From contig NZ_CP014136.1 in NCBI RefSeq assembly GCF_002291425.1, positions 3,906,001-3,970,000 of the forward strand: DNA of 64,000 nt. Direction: 5' to 3'. This document shows positions 39,736 to 48,194 of this stretch, piece after piece. Position 1 is the first letter of the stretch, and each line of letters begins with the position of its first letter. Both the position numbers and the translations under genes were made by a program. This stretch comes from Gibbsiella quercinecans (GTDB lineage Bacteria; Pseudomonadota; Gammaproteobacteria; Enterobacterales; Enterobacteriaceae). Below the pieces are notes generated by a model that saw only the letters and a program-made list of their open reading frames with translations, did no database searches and was not told the origin of the DNA.

Positions 39736-41019
39736 ATGTCAGATAAACGTGTTCCTAAATCGCCTGCTGAATATCTTATTGATCAGATTGAAAAAGCTCG
39801 TCCAGTAGCAAAATTATTGGGAGTATTCAATAAGAATGCTAAAGCGCAGTTTCAGGAGGTAGAAAGACAATTAGAAAACATAAAAAACATGATGTTCAAT
39901 AGGGATCTGTTTGCGCAAATTTATAGTCCGCTTGGATGGGTAAATTATGATCGTTTCTCGACAGATATTGTCGCAAAAGTTCTCGATATGAACCTTGAGG
40001 ATGGGGAAATCGAACTGACAAGCTATCACCTAAATCCAGATAACTTGCGTTTTTTGGGTTACCGGTTTTGTACGCGTCATTTTAATCCGTGGGAAGCAAT
40101 GTATGAACGGGCTGTAGAGCGAGCGGGAGCAGAGGATTATTTGTCGGCTATCCCACTTGTGTTAAGCATTATTGATGGGATATGCACCACATCAACGGGT
40201 AAACATCCGTTTTCTGGTGGTGCTGATACACCTGTTTTTGATAGCCAAACATCAGGCCCCGGAGGTCTATCTGAAGGGCTTGCAATTCTTGGTTCGACTC
40301 GACGAAAACTGGATACGGAACTTATCTGTATGCCATTCCGGCATGGTATTGTGCATGGATTAAACCCTAACTACGGCAGTCCCATAGTAGCAGGGAAGGC
40401 ATTTAATCTCTTATGGGCGACGGTTGATTATTTTGATCGGCGTCGTGATGAAGCACAAAGATTAGAAAAAGCTACCGAGGAACAAAAACCTGTTGATCTG
40501 CGTGAGCTTGGGAAAAGCATGCAACGAAATGCAGAAATTAAGGACGCATTAAATAGGTGGAAAGCCCGGCCTGTCGTTTCGAATATTATCTTGGCCACGT
40601 CCGATGATATTGCGAACCTGCCATCAGGTAGTCCAGAGGCTTTTGCCGCTGAATATCTTTCATGGCTGATGACGAAGAATTATGGTGAATTAGCCAAGGG
40701 TACTGTCGATTACCCCAATCGTCCTATTGGTTTTCGTGCTGGTCGATTACGCAATGAATTGAAAGGTATTTCGTTAATACATTGGTCCATTACTGGTGTT
40801 GAAGATACCTCATCTGCTATTAGCCAGGTGACTGTAAAGTTGGAAGGGGCAATAGACGCTCAAGTGTGTAATACCGAGTGTTTAATGAGGCTTATGTTCG
40901 CTGACGAAAGCTATGAGCTTGTTCCTCGTGGGTTATCCGGTGGTGTTTGGTCTGTGATGCCGAATTTCCTGTCTGAACTTTGGATATTGTCTATAAGAAT
41001 GAAACAAAATAAAACTTAA
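39736..41019 (+). CDS. Unknown island protein with HEPN-like R-x4-H motif
   Basis: 427 residues, no named family recognised. Residues 202-207 (RHGIVH, in CMPFRHGIVHGLNPNYG) form an R-x4-H motif followed by Gly, typical of HEPN ribonuclease or HEPN-fold domains, and the surrounding region (about 115-240) is predicted helical by its composition. An N-terminal coiled-coil-like stretch is at about 30-55. The C-terminal part (about 280-420) is unassigned. The gene is AT-rich and lies between the structured region and attR. RNase activity is inferred, not shown. Confidence 0.7.
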   Translation: MSDKRVPKSPAEYLIDQIEKARPVAKLLGVFNKNAKAQFQEVERQLENIKNMMFNRDLFAQIYSPLGWVNYDRFSTDIVAKVLDMNLEDGEIELTSYHLNPDNLRFLGYRFCTRHFNPWEAMYERAVERAGAEDYLSAIPLVLSIIDGICTTSTGKHPFSGGADTPVFDSQTSGPGGLSEGLAILGSTRRKLDTELICMPFRHGIVHGLNPNYGSPIVAGKAFNLLWATVDYFDRRRDEAQRLEKATEEQKPVDLRELGKSMQRNAEIKDALNRWKARPVVSNIILATSDDIANLPSGSPEAFAAEYLSWLMTKNYGELAKGTVDYPNRPIGFRAGRLRNELKGISLIHWSITGVEDTSSAISQVTVKLEGAIDAQVCNTECLMRLMFADESYELVPRGLSGGVWSVMPNFLSELWILSIRMKQNKT

Positions 41020-41095
41020 CCGAAAGGTTATGAATTTAGGATATCTGTATTGAAGTGATGTTTTTATTCCTTTGTTTTAAATAGGATTTTTTATA

Positions 41096-41113
41096 ACGGT
41101 AAAAATGACGGTA
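41096..41113. promoter_or_regulatory. Arm-site-like repeat near attR
   Basis: ACGGTAAAAATGACGGTA holds two direct copies of ACGGTA 12 bp apart. Its reverse complement matches the first 13 bases of palindrome 1 near attL. Located 60 bp inside attR, as expected for an integrase arm-type site. Confidence 0.6.
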
Positions 41114-41173
41114 TTTGTCTTCTTAGAAAGTATTTATCCTTATAAATACAATGCATTAACATATTACGCTATC

Positions 41174-41188
41174 ATCGAGTGGGGTGAG
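41174..41188 (+). repeat. attR-like site
   Basis: ATCGAGTGGG repeats the guaA 3' end; read in the guaA frame the copy would encode IEWG before a stop is lost. It marks the right island end. The sequence to the right should be what originally followed guaA. Confidence 0.65.
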
Positions 41189-41225
41189 TTTTTTATAAAA
41201 AGTTGATTTTCTTTGATAAAACCAT

Positions 41226-41262
41226 GCCATTAATGATGTCTTCATCATTAATGGCTTTTTTT
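41226..41262 (+). terminator. Strong terminator, probably the original guaA terminator
   Basis: A perfect 13-bp stem (GCCATTAATGATG 41226-41238; CATCATTAATGGC 41243-41255) with a 4-nt loop is followed by seven T. It lies 40-50 bp after attR, at a distance suiting guaA before island insertion. The rest of the gap to 41384 is AT-rich and shows no gene. Confidence 0.8.
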
Positions 41263-41383
41263 GGCAGGTTGAAAGCATGTGATGGGAAAAAATGATGTTA
41301 TTTTCGGAAGAAAAATTTGTATATGTTTTTGATATGGTTGTTCAACGCTTTCGCGGTTATATTTTTAGCGCAAACTTTACAGT

Positions 41384-42571
41384 TCAATCTTCTTTGGCAT
41401 GAAATGTGAGGTTAAATACCTTTTCCCCGGTTTCCTGTATTTTGCATTCAGCTTCACATAGAGCCGATACAGGCTGATTATGCTGGAATTCATGTAGAAA
41501 ATGCTGAGCAACAGCGAGAGCTGTACGAGGGGTGACTTTGGTTCCTGGCATAGTTATGTTGACTTGATGTTGTCTATCGAAATTTTCTTCGGGTTCACGG
41601 AATCTGAATTTTATTTCAAACACGATTTTGGCTCCTACATGCATTGCGTCTTCAAAGTGGCGTTTCTCTAGTTCTGCGACGAACATCGGCTCCGCCGCCT
41701 TCATAGTAATTTTTGTGATAATACCTATTGCGATAAGAGCCAGAGATTCTGCCGAGTCTTGTTCATCGGGTTTCCAAGCGTCCTTCCGTTTGATGTTCCC
41801 GTGAAAATAGAAACCCCGTTTTTCGACTAGATGATTAATAATGTCATCTGCTTTTGGTTTCGTCAAAATGAGCTTCGCCGTATCTGAGTTCCGATCGTTC
41901 TTTGCTGGAATCATGTCTTTGATGGCAAGCTCAACAATATTACGAAATTCTTGGTTTGATTTTAGCGCAGCCTGCAAGCTTGGTGTTTTAAATTGACCAT
42001 TCCCATACAGGGATTCGATCAACAGGAATGAGTAGCGGAAGGAGTTTATGAATTCCTGATTTTTAAGCATTTTGCGAGCGCTTTTCACAAAGGCAACTTC
42101 AAATCTTGGCCCATCATATTTCTCAGCAGCCATAAGCGCCCGCGTAAACATATCGAAACTGAGAGGCAATGCAGAATCATGCCTGCCCATTGATATACTC
42201 TTTATGGATAGTCGCGTTTCTTCTTCCGGGGTTTCTCCTTCATATTTGGCCTCAATTTCCTCTGTCATGAGTTCAATATCATGAAAACATTCGAGAAATG
42301 TGGCCGCGTTATCGAGTTGACGCTTCACGAATGCCATACGTTCATCGTGCCCGGTTATCGTTGTCATCGCCTCATAAGGGGCTCGTTTCTGAAAGCTCGG
42401 TACGTATTCCAGAGGCTGCTTCTCGAAAGTAAGCTCAATAGCTTTGGCGTAACCACTCTCTTCAATGATGCGGAGCTTACCACCTTGCATTGGGATTTCC
42501 CAATGATCGTCAATGATGATTTTGCGTTTGAACGGGACAATGTAACGAGTTCTCACGGGTAAAGTCCTCAA
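41384..42571 (-). CDS. Unknown protein with HEPN-like R-x4-H motif
   Basis: 395 residues, not recognised with confidence. Residues 177-260 look helical (FRYSFLLIESLYGNGQF) and end with R252-GFYF-H257-G, an R-x4-H motif of HEPN type followed by Gly. An N-terminal beta-rich domain (about 1-60) and a C-terminal beta-rich domain (about 300-390) flank it. HEPN proteins are often RNases of toxin-antitoxin or anti-phage systems; ApeA-like architecture is one possibility. The gene stands alone on the minus strand between the island's attR and a decayed IS element. Function inferred only from the motif and context. Confidence 0.65.
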   Translation of the reverse strand: MRTLPVRTRYIVPFKRKIIIDDHWEIPMQGGKLRIIEESGYAKAIELTFEKQPLEYVPSFQKRAPYEAMTTITGHDERMAFVKRQLDNAATFLECFHDIELMTEEIEAKYEGETPEEETRLSIKSISMGRHDSALPLSFDMFTRALMAAEKYDGPRFEVAFVKSARKMLKNQEFINSFRYSFLLIESLYGNGQFKTPSLQAALKSNQEFRNIVELAIKDMIPAKNDRNSDTAKLILTKPKADDIINHLVEKRGFYFHGNIKRKDAWKPDEQDSAESLALIAIGIITKITMKAAEPMFVAELEKRHFEDAMHVGAKIVFEIKFRFREPEENFDRQHQVNITMPGTKVTPRTALAVAQHFLHEFQHNQPVSALCEAECKIQETGEKVFNLTFHAKED

Positions 42572-42639
42572 ACCTTATCGTTAAAGAATGGAATGATATC
42601 TGGAAGGGGTATTTTTAGCATTACTGAAAATTAAAGTTA

Positions 42640-42673
42640 TTGGACTGACCCCACCCAAGTGGGGGCAGTCCAA
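42640..42673. repeat. Near-perfect palindromic hairpin
   Basis: TTGGACTG-CCCCAC (with one unpaired A) pairs with GTGGGG-CAGTCCAA (one unpaired G) around CCAA. It lies about 70 bp upstream of the HEPN-like gene on the minus strand. It could be a promoter-proximal structure or an insertion sequence end. The next 260 bp before the IS contain no gene I recognise. Confidence 0.55.
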
Positions 42674-42964
42674 CTATAGATAAGGAAACGCATTTACTTC
42701 AACGGATTGCGCAGGTGAAAGTGGCTCGGGGTGAGTGCTCGGTATACCATGGCAATCAAGAGTTCTGTTAGACTGCGTTTCGAATATTCAGAGAACACCT
42801 CGGCGAGACAGAAGTTTGGTTTTTGAAAGCGCGAGGGCTGGGTGGGCAGTGGGCACCCATCCTCCAACCAAATGCGGCAAAATCGTAAAAGGAGTCGAAA
42901 GAATTTCATGAAGAAAAAGCTGCAATCGGTAGCTGTCAACGAAGTTGTCACCCTTAATGAGTTT

Positions 42965-44003
42965 TCAGGCGGCTTTTTCTGATGCGTTTTGTGGCTTATC
43001 CGGATTTAACATCACCACACCTTCACGCTGCCATTGACGACATTGCCTTGACCATCGACCCGGTCTGGCTTTCCTCGCCGCTTCATATACCGCTTTCCTG
43101 TTTGCCAGCAGACTTGTATCTTGCCCCTGGTGGCGCTGTTCCGGTGTGACATAACCGATGCCACTATGTCGATGCGCTTCGTTATACCAGCGGCTAAAGC
43201 ATTCAACCCATCGTCTGGCTTCATCAAGTCCCGAGAAGCCCGCTGACGGCCAGCCCGGCACATATTTTAACGTTCTGAACAATGACTCCACGAACGGATT
43301 GTCGTTACTGACCCGAGGCCGACTGTGCGAATCCGTGATATTCAGCTCTTCCAGTTTTGCCTTTAACGTTTGGGACTTCACGGCCCACCGTCGGCATGCA
43401 GTACCAGCGGTTGCCGGTAGCATCGTTCTCGCAGCACGGCACGGTGCAGCAACGCGGCAGCGTGCTCACCGCTCTCCTCTTCATGAACCTCATAACCAAC
43501 GATTTTCCGGCTAAAAATATCTTCTATCAGGTACAGATAAAAATAACGGCCTCGTACCCGTGACGCGCACCACGTCACATCCCAGGTCCAGACCTGACGG
43601 GGCGCAGTGGCAGGGTAGCTGGTCGGTTTACTGAGGGTTACCGGCGCCCGGCTACGACCGCGATGATGAACCTGACCATGGCGCCGGAGTATCCGGTAAA
43701 ACGTTGATTCGCTCGCCAGATAGATGCCATTGTCCGCCAGACGCGGCACGATCTGCGCAGGTGGCAGGCTGGCGTATTCCGGCTGGTTACATACGGTCAG
43801 TACCTGCTGTTCCTCCGCCAGCGTCAGTTATTGCCCGGGGTCGGACGTGCTGCGGTAGGACGCCGGTCTTCGGCCTGCCTGTACCATCTATTCCAGGTTC
43901 TCAGGCTGATATTCAATTCCCGGCAGGCCGGAGCCAGACGGGCCCCCTGTTCATCGCCTCCCGTATCCACTGGATAAATTGCACGCGTTCAAGGACGGGC
44001 GTC
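42965..44003 (-). pseudogene. Transposase orfB, broken by several frameshifts
   Basis: IS3-type rve integrase. The parts can be joined across indels: an N-terminal segment with VQFIQWIREAMNRG, the DDE first Asp in VWTWDVTW, the second near LHADGG (altered, with a frameshift just after), and the Glu in NPFVESLF, ending before NASEKAA. At least three indels are visible: a missing G near 43943, a missing A near 43827 and a deletion at about 43378. Product non-functional. Confidence 0.85.
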
Positions 44004-44502
44004 AGTCGTCCTCGTCTTCCATCCCGTAGTAACGGTTGAGCTTTTTTCGCAGTACCAGCAAGGCGGCAGCCTCCGCCAGCGCTTTTTCTTTTCGCGCCAG
44101 TTTACATTTAAGTTGTTTGTTTTCTTTAGCCTGTTGCTTTAACTGCGCTTTATCCGCAGGGTTATCATTATTCTGTTCGATAAAAGCCTGCTTCCACTGT
44201 GCTATTTGCTGTGGATAGAGTCCTTTGCGACGACAGTATTCCCCTAATTCCGCCTCACTGAGCGTGGCGGTTTCAACAATGACGGCAAAACGGGCTTCGC
44301 TCGACCATTGCTCAGTAGTTTTATTGGCTCCGGGCACCGGTTTCCCCCCCAGTCTGGCCTGATTACGCCAATTATACAGGGTTGCGTCAGAAATCCCTTC
44401 CTGCTGAGCCAGCAAGGAGACGGTCATGTTGTAAGGCGGCAATAATTTTGCCAAAACTGCGGCTTTACGTTCCGGTGAATAACGTTTCATATCAGGCTCC
44501 AT
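44002..44502 (-). CDS. Transposase orfA
   Basis: About 166 residues (MEPDMKRYSPERKAAVLAKL) with an N-terminal helix-turn-helix (VSLLAQQEGISDATLYNW) and a C-terminal leucine-zipper-like coiled coil (QLKQQAKENKQLKCKLARKEKAL). It appears intact although orfB is broken. Alone it cannot transpose; it could bind the IS ends. Confidence 0.8.
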   Translation of the reverse strand: MEPDMKRYSPERKAAVLAKLLPPYNMTVSLLAQQEGISDATLYNWRNQARLGGKPVPGANKTTEQWSSEARFAVIVETATLSEAELGEYCRRKGLYPQQIAQWKQAFIEQNNDNPADKAQLKQQAKENKQLKCKLARKEKALAEAAALLVLRKKLNRYYGMEDEDD

Positions 44503-44859
44503 TGTCCCCATTTAGATTTTCAATAGGGGGTGACAACTATCCTGACAGAGGGGGGGACGATATAAATACATATAGAATGGATCTCATCAGATTTGATCTG
44601 ATAGTCGGCTTGGTACCAGGAGCGGACGTTCCTAAAACAGTCTCTACTAACCAAAGGGAAGTATGTCAGTCCTGATTTGCCATGAAAGCAGGCTTGCCCT
44701 TAAAAAATGACGTCATCCCTATTTCAGTTGTCTCAGAAAGATGCGATAACAGGCTATAAAACAAACAGTGAAGCATTGTCTTACTCTCTTTCATTACTTT
44801 GACCTGCAAGCTAAACGGCAAAGCGTGATCATTGAGACAAGCGCCACAGATCAGAAAGC

Positions 44860-44902
44860 CGGGGGTGATGAGTTTTTAAGTGATGCTGAGAGGTCACCCC
44901 CG
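44860..44902 (+). promoter_or_regulatory. Hairpin upstream of the nuclease-NTPase gene
   Basis: CGGGGGTGA (44860-44868) and TCACCCCCG (44894-44902) form a perfect 9-bp stem with a 25-nt loop, about 60 bp before the gene. It may be a leader structure, terminator-like insulator or operator. The rest of 44549-44964 is AT-rich without a recognisable gene. Confidence 0.5.
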
Positions 44903-44964
44903 ACCATTCAAACTAATTAACTGAAAAAACATAAAAAGTTTTCAATACTCTTATTGGGGCTAGT

Positions 44965-47862
44965 ATGAACAGAGAAAAGGCATTCGAAAAATTTAAGGAA
45001 GTTCAGGAACGGTATATCGCTCGAAAGGATACTCTTTTTGAAGCAAATGAAGCTGAAAGTCGCTTACTGGTGATAGATGAGATCCTAAACATACTGGGCT
45101 GGAATAAAGAAGAATTTACGCCGGAAGCGTATTGCAGAACAGCGGGGTATGCCGATTATATACTGAGTATGGAAAGAACGCCTCGCCTTGTTGTTGAAGC
45201 CAAAAAAATCGGCGCGACCTTCGGCCTTCCAAAAAGCACCTTAACCTTGAACGAATACTCTGTCGCCTATCTCAAAAAAGCATTCAATAAGAAAATTTCT
45301 GAGGTTATCGATCAGGCACAAAGATACTGTGTCGAAAAAGCGGTTCAATATGCATTGATCACAAATGGTGCAGAGTGGTTTGTTTGCCCCATGCTGCCAA
45401 AAGCCGGTAAAACAACTGACTCGATGAAAGGCGTTTATTTTGGGAATATCTTTGGAGGTGAGTTTTCGTTTGATCTCATGTACAACCTCATATCTAGGGA
45501 CAGCACAGAAAAGAATAATCTGGACAGCTACCTTTCAGAACTGAATCATGTACCGTCAGAAGTGTGTTACATGCTAAAAGATCATGTTCATGATTTCATT
45601 TGGGATAGTAATAAAGACAACCAATGGATAGATGACTTTTATGAAAACTTTTTCTCCCAAATAACAGAGAACAATCAGCGAAAAATGCTGGAACACTGCT
45701 TTGTCAGTGACTCTAAGTTAGATCAGTTTAAAGGAGAAATAAAAAGAGCGTTAAAAGATTCAAAACCCAGCTTTCTTCCGAATGATGCGTTAGATCTCTC
45801 ACCTTCTGAAGGTAAAGAATTCATCCTAGAGCACCATACTGGTAAAGTTATCATCATTACTGGTGCCGTTGGATGTGGGAAGACCACTCTGGTGACTAAA
45901 TGTTTAGTAGAAGCCAGACAGCAAATGAATATATATGCAACCCCAATCATCATAGATTTAATCAATGACGTTTCAAAGCATAACATTGATGTAAAAAACG
46001 TCGTATTTACTTATCTGCATGACAAGATAAAAAGCGAGTATGAAAGTGAGTTTACATTAGATGAGCTGCGCATCACATTTGCGCATGAAATTAAAGTATT
46101 AAAAAACGGCCCCTACAAGGATATCTTTTCTAAGAACCCAGAAATTTTTATGGTCAAAGAAGCTGAACTGCTGGAGCAGGAAAGCTTCAACCGGCAGAGT
46201 CTAGTATTGAAAATATTCAAAAAGCGTGTCAAAGAGAACAAGTCCGTTATTATTGTGATCGATAATGTCGACCGAGCTTCTGAATCGTTTCAAGAGGAAA
46301 TTTATGCTTTATCTCATTTAATAACCCAAGCATCGGGTGCAACAGTCATCATCACACTTAGGGAGTTCACCTTCTTTAAGAATAAAGACAAAGGCTTTCT
46401 GGACGTTAGGCCAGAAGACAAGATCATTCACCTCAAATCACCGGACTTTAACAAACTGATTTCGACCAGGATAAAGTACATTAAAGAATATCTGGGTGAG
46501 GACTTTAGGATTAAAGACTGGAGAAAAAAATATCAGCTTCAAGATTTCTTGAGCAAAATGAATTTCTACGCTGATGTGCTGAGAAAAAACCTTCAACTGT
46601 CGAGTGAGGGCATGCCCATCCTGGAAATATTATCTTCTGTGTCTTGGCATAATATCCGAAACTTTTATCAATTGATTAAACACGTACACTACCAATTGGG
46701 AAATGAGTCAGCGTGGCGTAAAAAGGATGTCATCTCCACACTCACCTATCATCCCGATCACACGGAAAAAGCATACATACCGAATGTTTACCTGCCCTAT
46801 CAGAACGTAAACCAATGCTACTTCCTGAAGTTAAGAATACTCTATTTTCTGAATGACGCCGTTTCCCCCGGAGAAATTGCAAAAGGAATTAGCCTTGAAC
46901 GGATAATCCGGTTCGCATCGCTTTACGGTTATAAAAAAGACTGGATCAGCAAAGCAATTGAAGGTTCGGTTAAAGAAAGGATTATTGAATGTATTGAGCT
47001 ACCCTCTGACAGCGACTTCAACACAGAATACACCGTTAGCTCAGCCCATACATTTCGTATATCACCTTTAGGCACTTGTTTGATACTCGATATCTGCCAC
47101 ACATCAATTTACCTGTCTTTGACATCTCTTTATTTGCCTTTCCATGAAAAAAAGCCCTATAACGAAGCAAAACAGGAACTCACCAGACTGATCGATGCAA
47201 TTTATAATGATAAAAGTATTAACACCAATCATGAGATTATTAATCTGGTCGAAGAAAGTCAGATGCCAATTCTGATATCAAGATATCTTTCATCAGAGTA
47301 TGAAAGAGAAAAACTGACTTTATCATTACTGAGAACTCAGACAGACGTACTCTTAACGGAAAAAAGCATAAACCGCCTGGTGGCATCGTTCAGTCGTAAC
47401 ATAGGGAATAACCACGAGTTTACCACTAGCCGTGAGAAAAACGATCACGGTAATTTATCTTTCGATTTCGACGATGGAATTGAAACAACCAGTGCATCCG
47501 GTGAAGAGAGAGACATCCCCCCTTCATTCAAACCCTTATCTCTTGAAAATGCCATGTCCTGTGGAAGCGAGTATATCCCTCTCATTTTTGTCGCTCTGGC
47601 GATACGATCCTATCTTGGGTTTGAGACCAGCATTGGCGCTCAGATCACAGAAACAATTAACGATCACATAGTAAATGACGACAATAAAAAATATACAAAT
47701 AATGTTTCACGTGCGCTGCGTTCTAACTCTCTAATCAAACAGAAATGGTTGCTGATCAGGACGGATTTGCATCCTAAGTTCAGGAAATTTTCACTGAGCA
47801 CCACCTGGCAGTCAGAATGGATTGAAATGTTCGGTGAAGAACCGCCAGAAATCGAAATTTGA
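44965..47862 (+). CDS. Large nuclease-NTPase fusion, candidate defence protein
   Basis: 965 residues. The N-terminus (about 10-140) resembles the HsdR N-terminal nuclease domain of type I restriction enzymes: D64 (YADYIL), E78-A-K80 (LVVEAKK) and QAQRYCVE give a complete PD-(D/E)xK pattern. A P-loop NTPase follows: Walker A G300-AVGCGKT (K306), Walker B IIVIDNVD (D433). A STAND-like arrangement with a helical sensor-like C-terminus (about 500-965) is possible. This nuclease-switch-sensor plan resembles Avs-type anti-phage proteins, but the exact family is not recognised. Single gene, AT-rich. Confidence 0.75.
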   Translation: MNREKAFEKFKEVQERYIARKDTLFEANEAESRLLVIDEILNILGWNKEEFTPEAYCRTAGYADYILSMERTPRLVVEAKKIGATFGLPKSTLTLNEYSVAYLKKAFNKKISEVIDQAQRYCVEKAVQYALITNGAEWFVCPMLPKAGKTTDSMKGVYFGNIFGGEFSFDLMYNLISRDSTEKNNLDSYLSELNHVPSEVCYMLKDHVHDFIWDSNKDNQWIDDFYENFFSQITENNQRKMLEHCFVSDSKLDQFKGEIKRALKDSKPSFLPNDALDLSPSEGKEFILEHHTGKVIIITGAVGCGKTTLVTKCLVEARQQMNIYATPIIIDLINDVSKHNIDVKNVVFTYLHDKIKSEYESEFTLDELRITFAHEIKVLKNGPYKDIFSKNPEIFMVKEAELLEQESFNRQSLVLKIFKKRVKENKSVIIVIDNVDRASESFQEEIYALSHLITQASGATVIITLREFTFFKNKDKGFLDVRPEDKIIHLKSPDFNKLISTRIKYIKEYLGEDFRIKDWRKKYQLQDFLSKMNFYADVLRKNLQLSSEGMPILEILSSVSWHNIRNFYQLIKHVHYQLGNESAWRKKDVISTLTYHPDHTEKAYIPNVYLPYQNVNQCYFLKLRILYFLNDAVSPGEIAKGISLERIIRFASLYGYKKDWISKAIEGSVKERIIECIELPSDSDFNTEYTVSSAHTFRISPLGTCLILDICHTSIYLSLTSLYLPFHEKKPYNEAKQELTRLIDAIYNDKSINTNHEIINLVEESQMPILISRYLSSEYEREKLTLSLLRTQTDVLLTEKSINRLVASFSRNIGNNHEFTTSREKNDHGNLSFDFDDGIETTSASGEERDIPPSFKPLSLENAMSCGSEYIPLIFVALAIRSYLGFETSIGAQITETINDHIVNDDNKKYTNNVSRALRSNSLIKQKWLLIRTDLHPKFRKFSLSTTWQSEWIEMFGEEPPEIEI

Positions 47863-47885
47863 CGCGGGGGGCTAAGAAGCAAAGT

Positions 47886-48110
47886 ATGCAAGTAAACTGT
47901 AAAAGCGAAATTAAGGATCAGTCGATAATTGACCTGCTCCCCGTTGAGCCCCACATGGCAATGTTAGTATTACAACTATGGGCGAACTTCCGCTTCCGCT
48001 ATAGCCGACGTAACCCTGCAATGAACGATTTTGTGCCAGAAGCGAACACTGCTAACATCAAGGTATACCTATCAATGGGTAGCTGGTCACTTTATCAAAC
48101 AAGCACCTAA
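47886..48110 (+). CDS. Doubtful small ORF after the NTPase gene
   Basis: 75 codons from ATG 47886 (MQVNCKSEIKDQ). No family recognised and no strong ribosome-binding site. It starts 24 bp after the NTPase gene, so a small partner protein is conceivable, but a chance frame is at least as likely. Confidence 0.25.
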   Translation: MQVNCKSEIKDQSIIDLLPVEPHMAMLVLQLWANFRFRYSRRNPAMNDFVPEANTANIKVYLSMGSWSLYQTST

Positions 48111-48194
48111 ACAGATCGCGGTGGTCAGGGCAGATAGTCGATGCCTTTCTACCCCGTCTTACTGCAGACTAAACGAAAAAGGAACGAGGTTGGA

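Larger units (their letters stand above)
34511..41173. mobile_element. Genomic island integrated at guaA
   Basis: About 6.7 kb between the att-like repeats. It carries an inward-reading P4-type integrase next to attL, recombinase/regulator-type palindromes near both ends, and cargo of unknown or defence-like type, several genes of which are AT-rich with codon use unlike the core genes. It has no visible replication, packaging or conjugation gene, so it would depend on the chromosome or a helper. The boundaries are inferred from one 10-bp repeat plus the shared palindrome family. Confidence 0.7.
42933..44548 (-). mobile_element. Decayed IS3-family insertion sequence
   Basis: About 1.6 kb bounded by imperfect terminal inverted repeats: CTGTCAACGAAGTTGTCACC at 42933-42952 and, on the other strand, CTGTCAGGATAGTTGTCACC ending at 44548. 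The element carries orfA and a broken orfB on the minus strand. No clear target-site duplication was seen. The transposase cannot be made in one piece, so the copy is immobile unless helped in trans. Confidence 0.75.

Noticed and set aside
42674-44964. A second attR for a larger guaA island
   Set aside because: No further ATCGAGTGGG-like copy was seen to the right of 41188 by eye, so a tandem or larger island is not supported.
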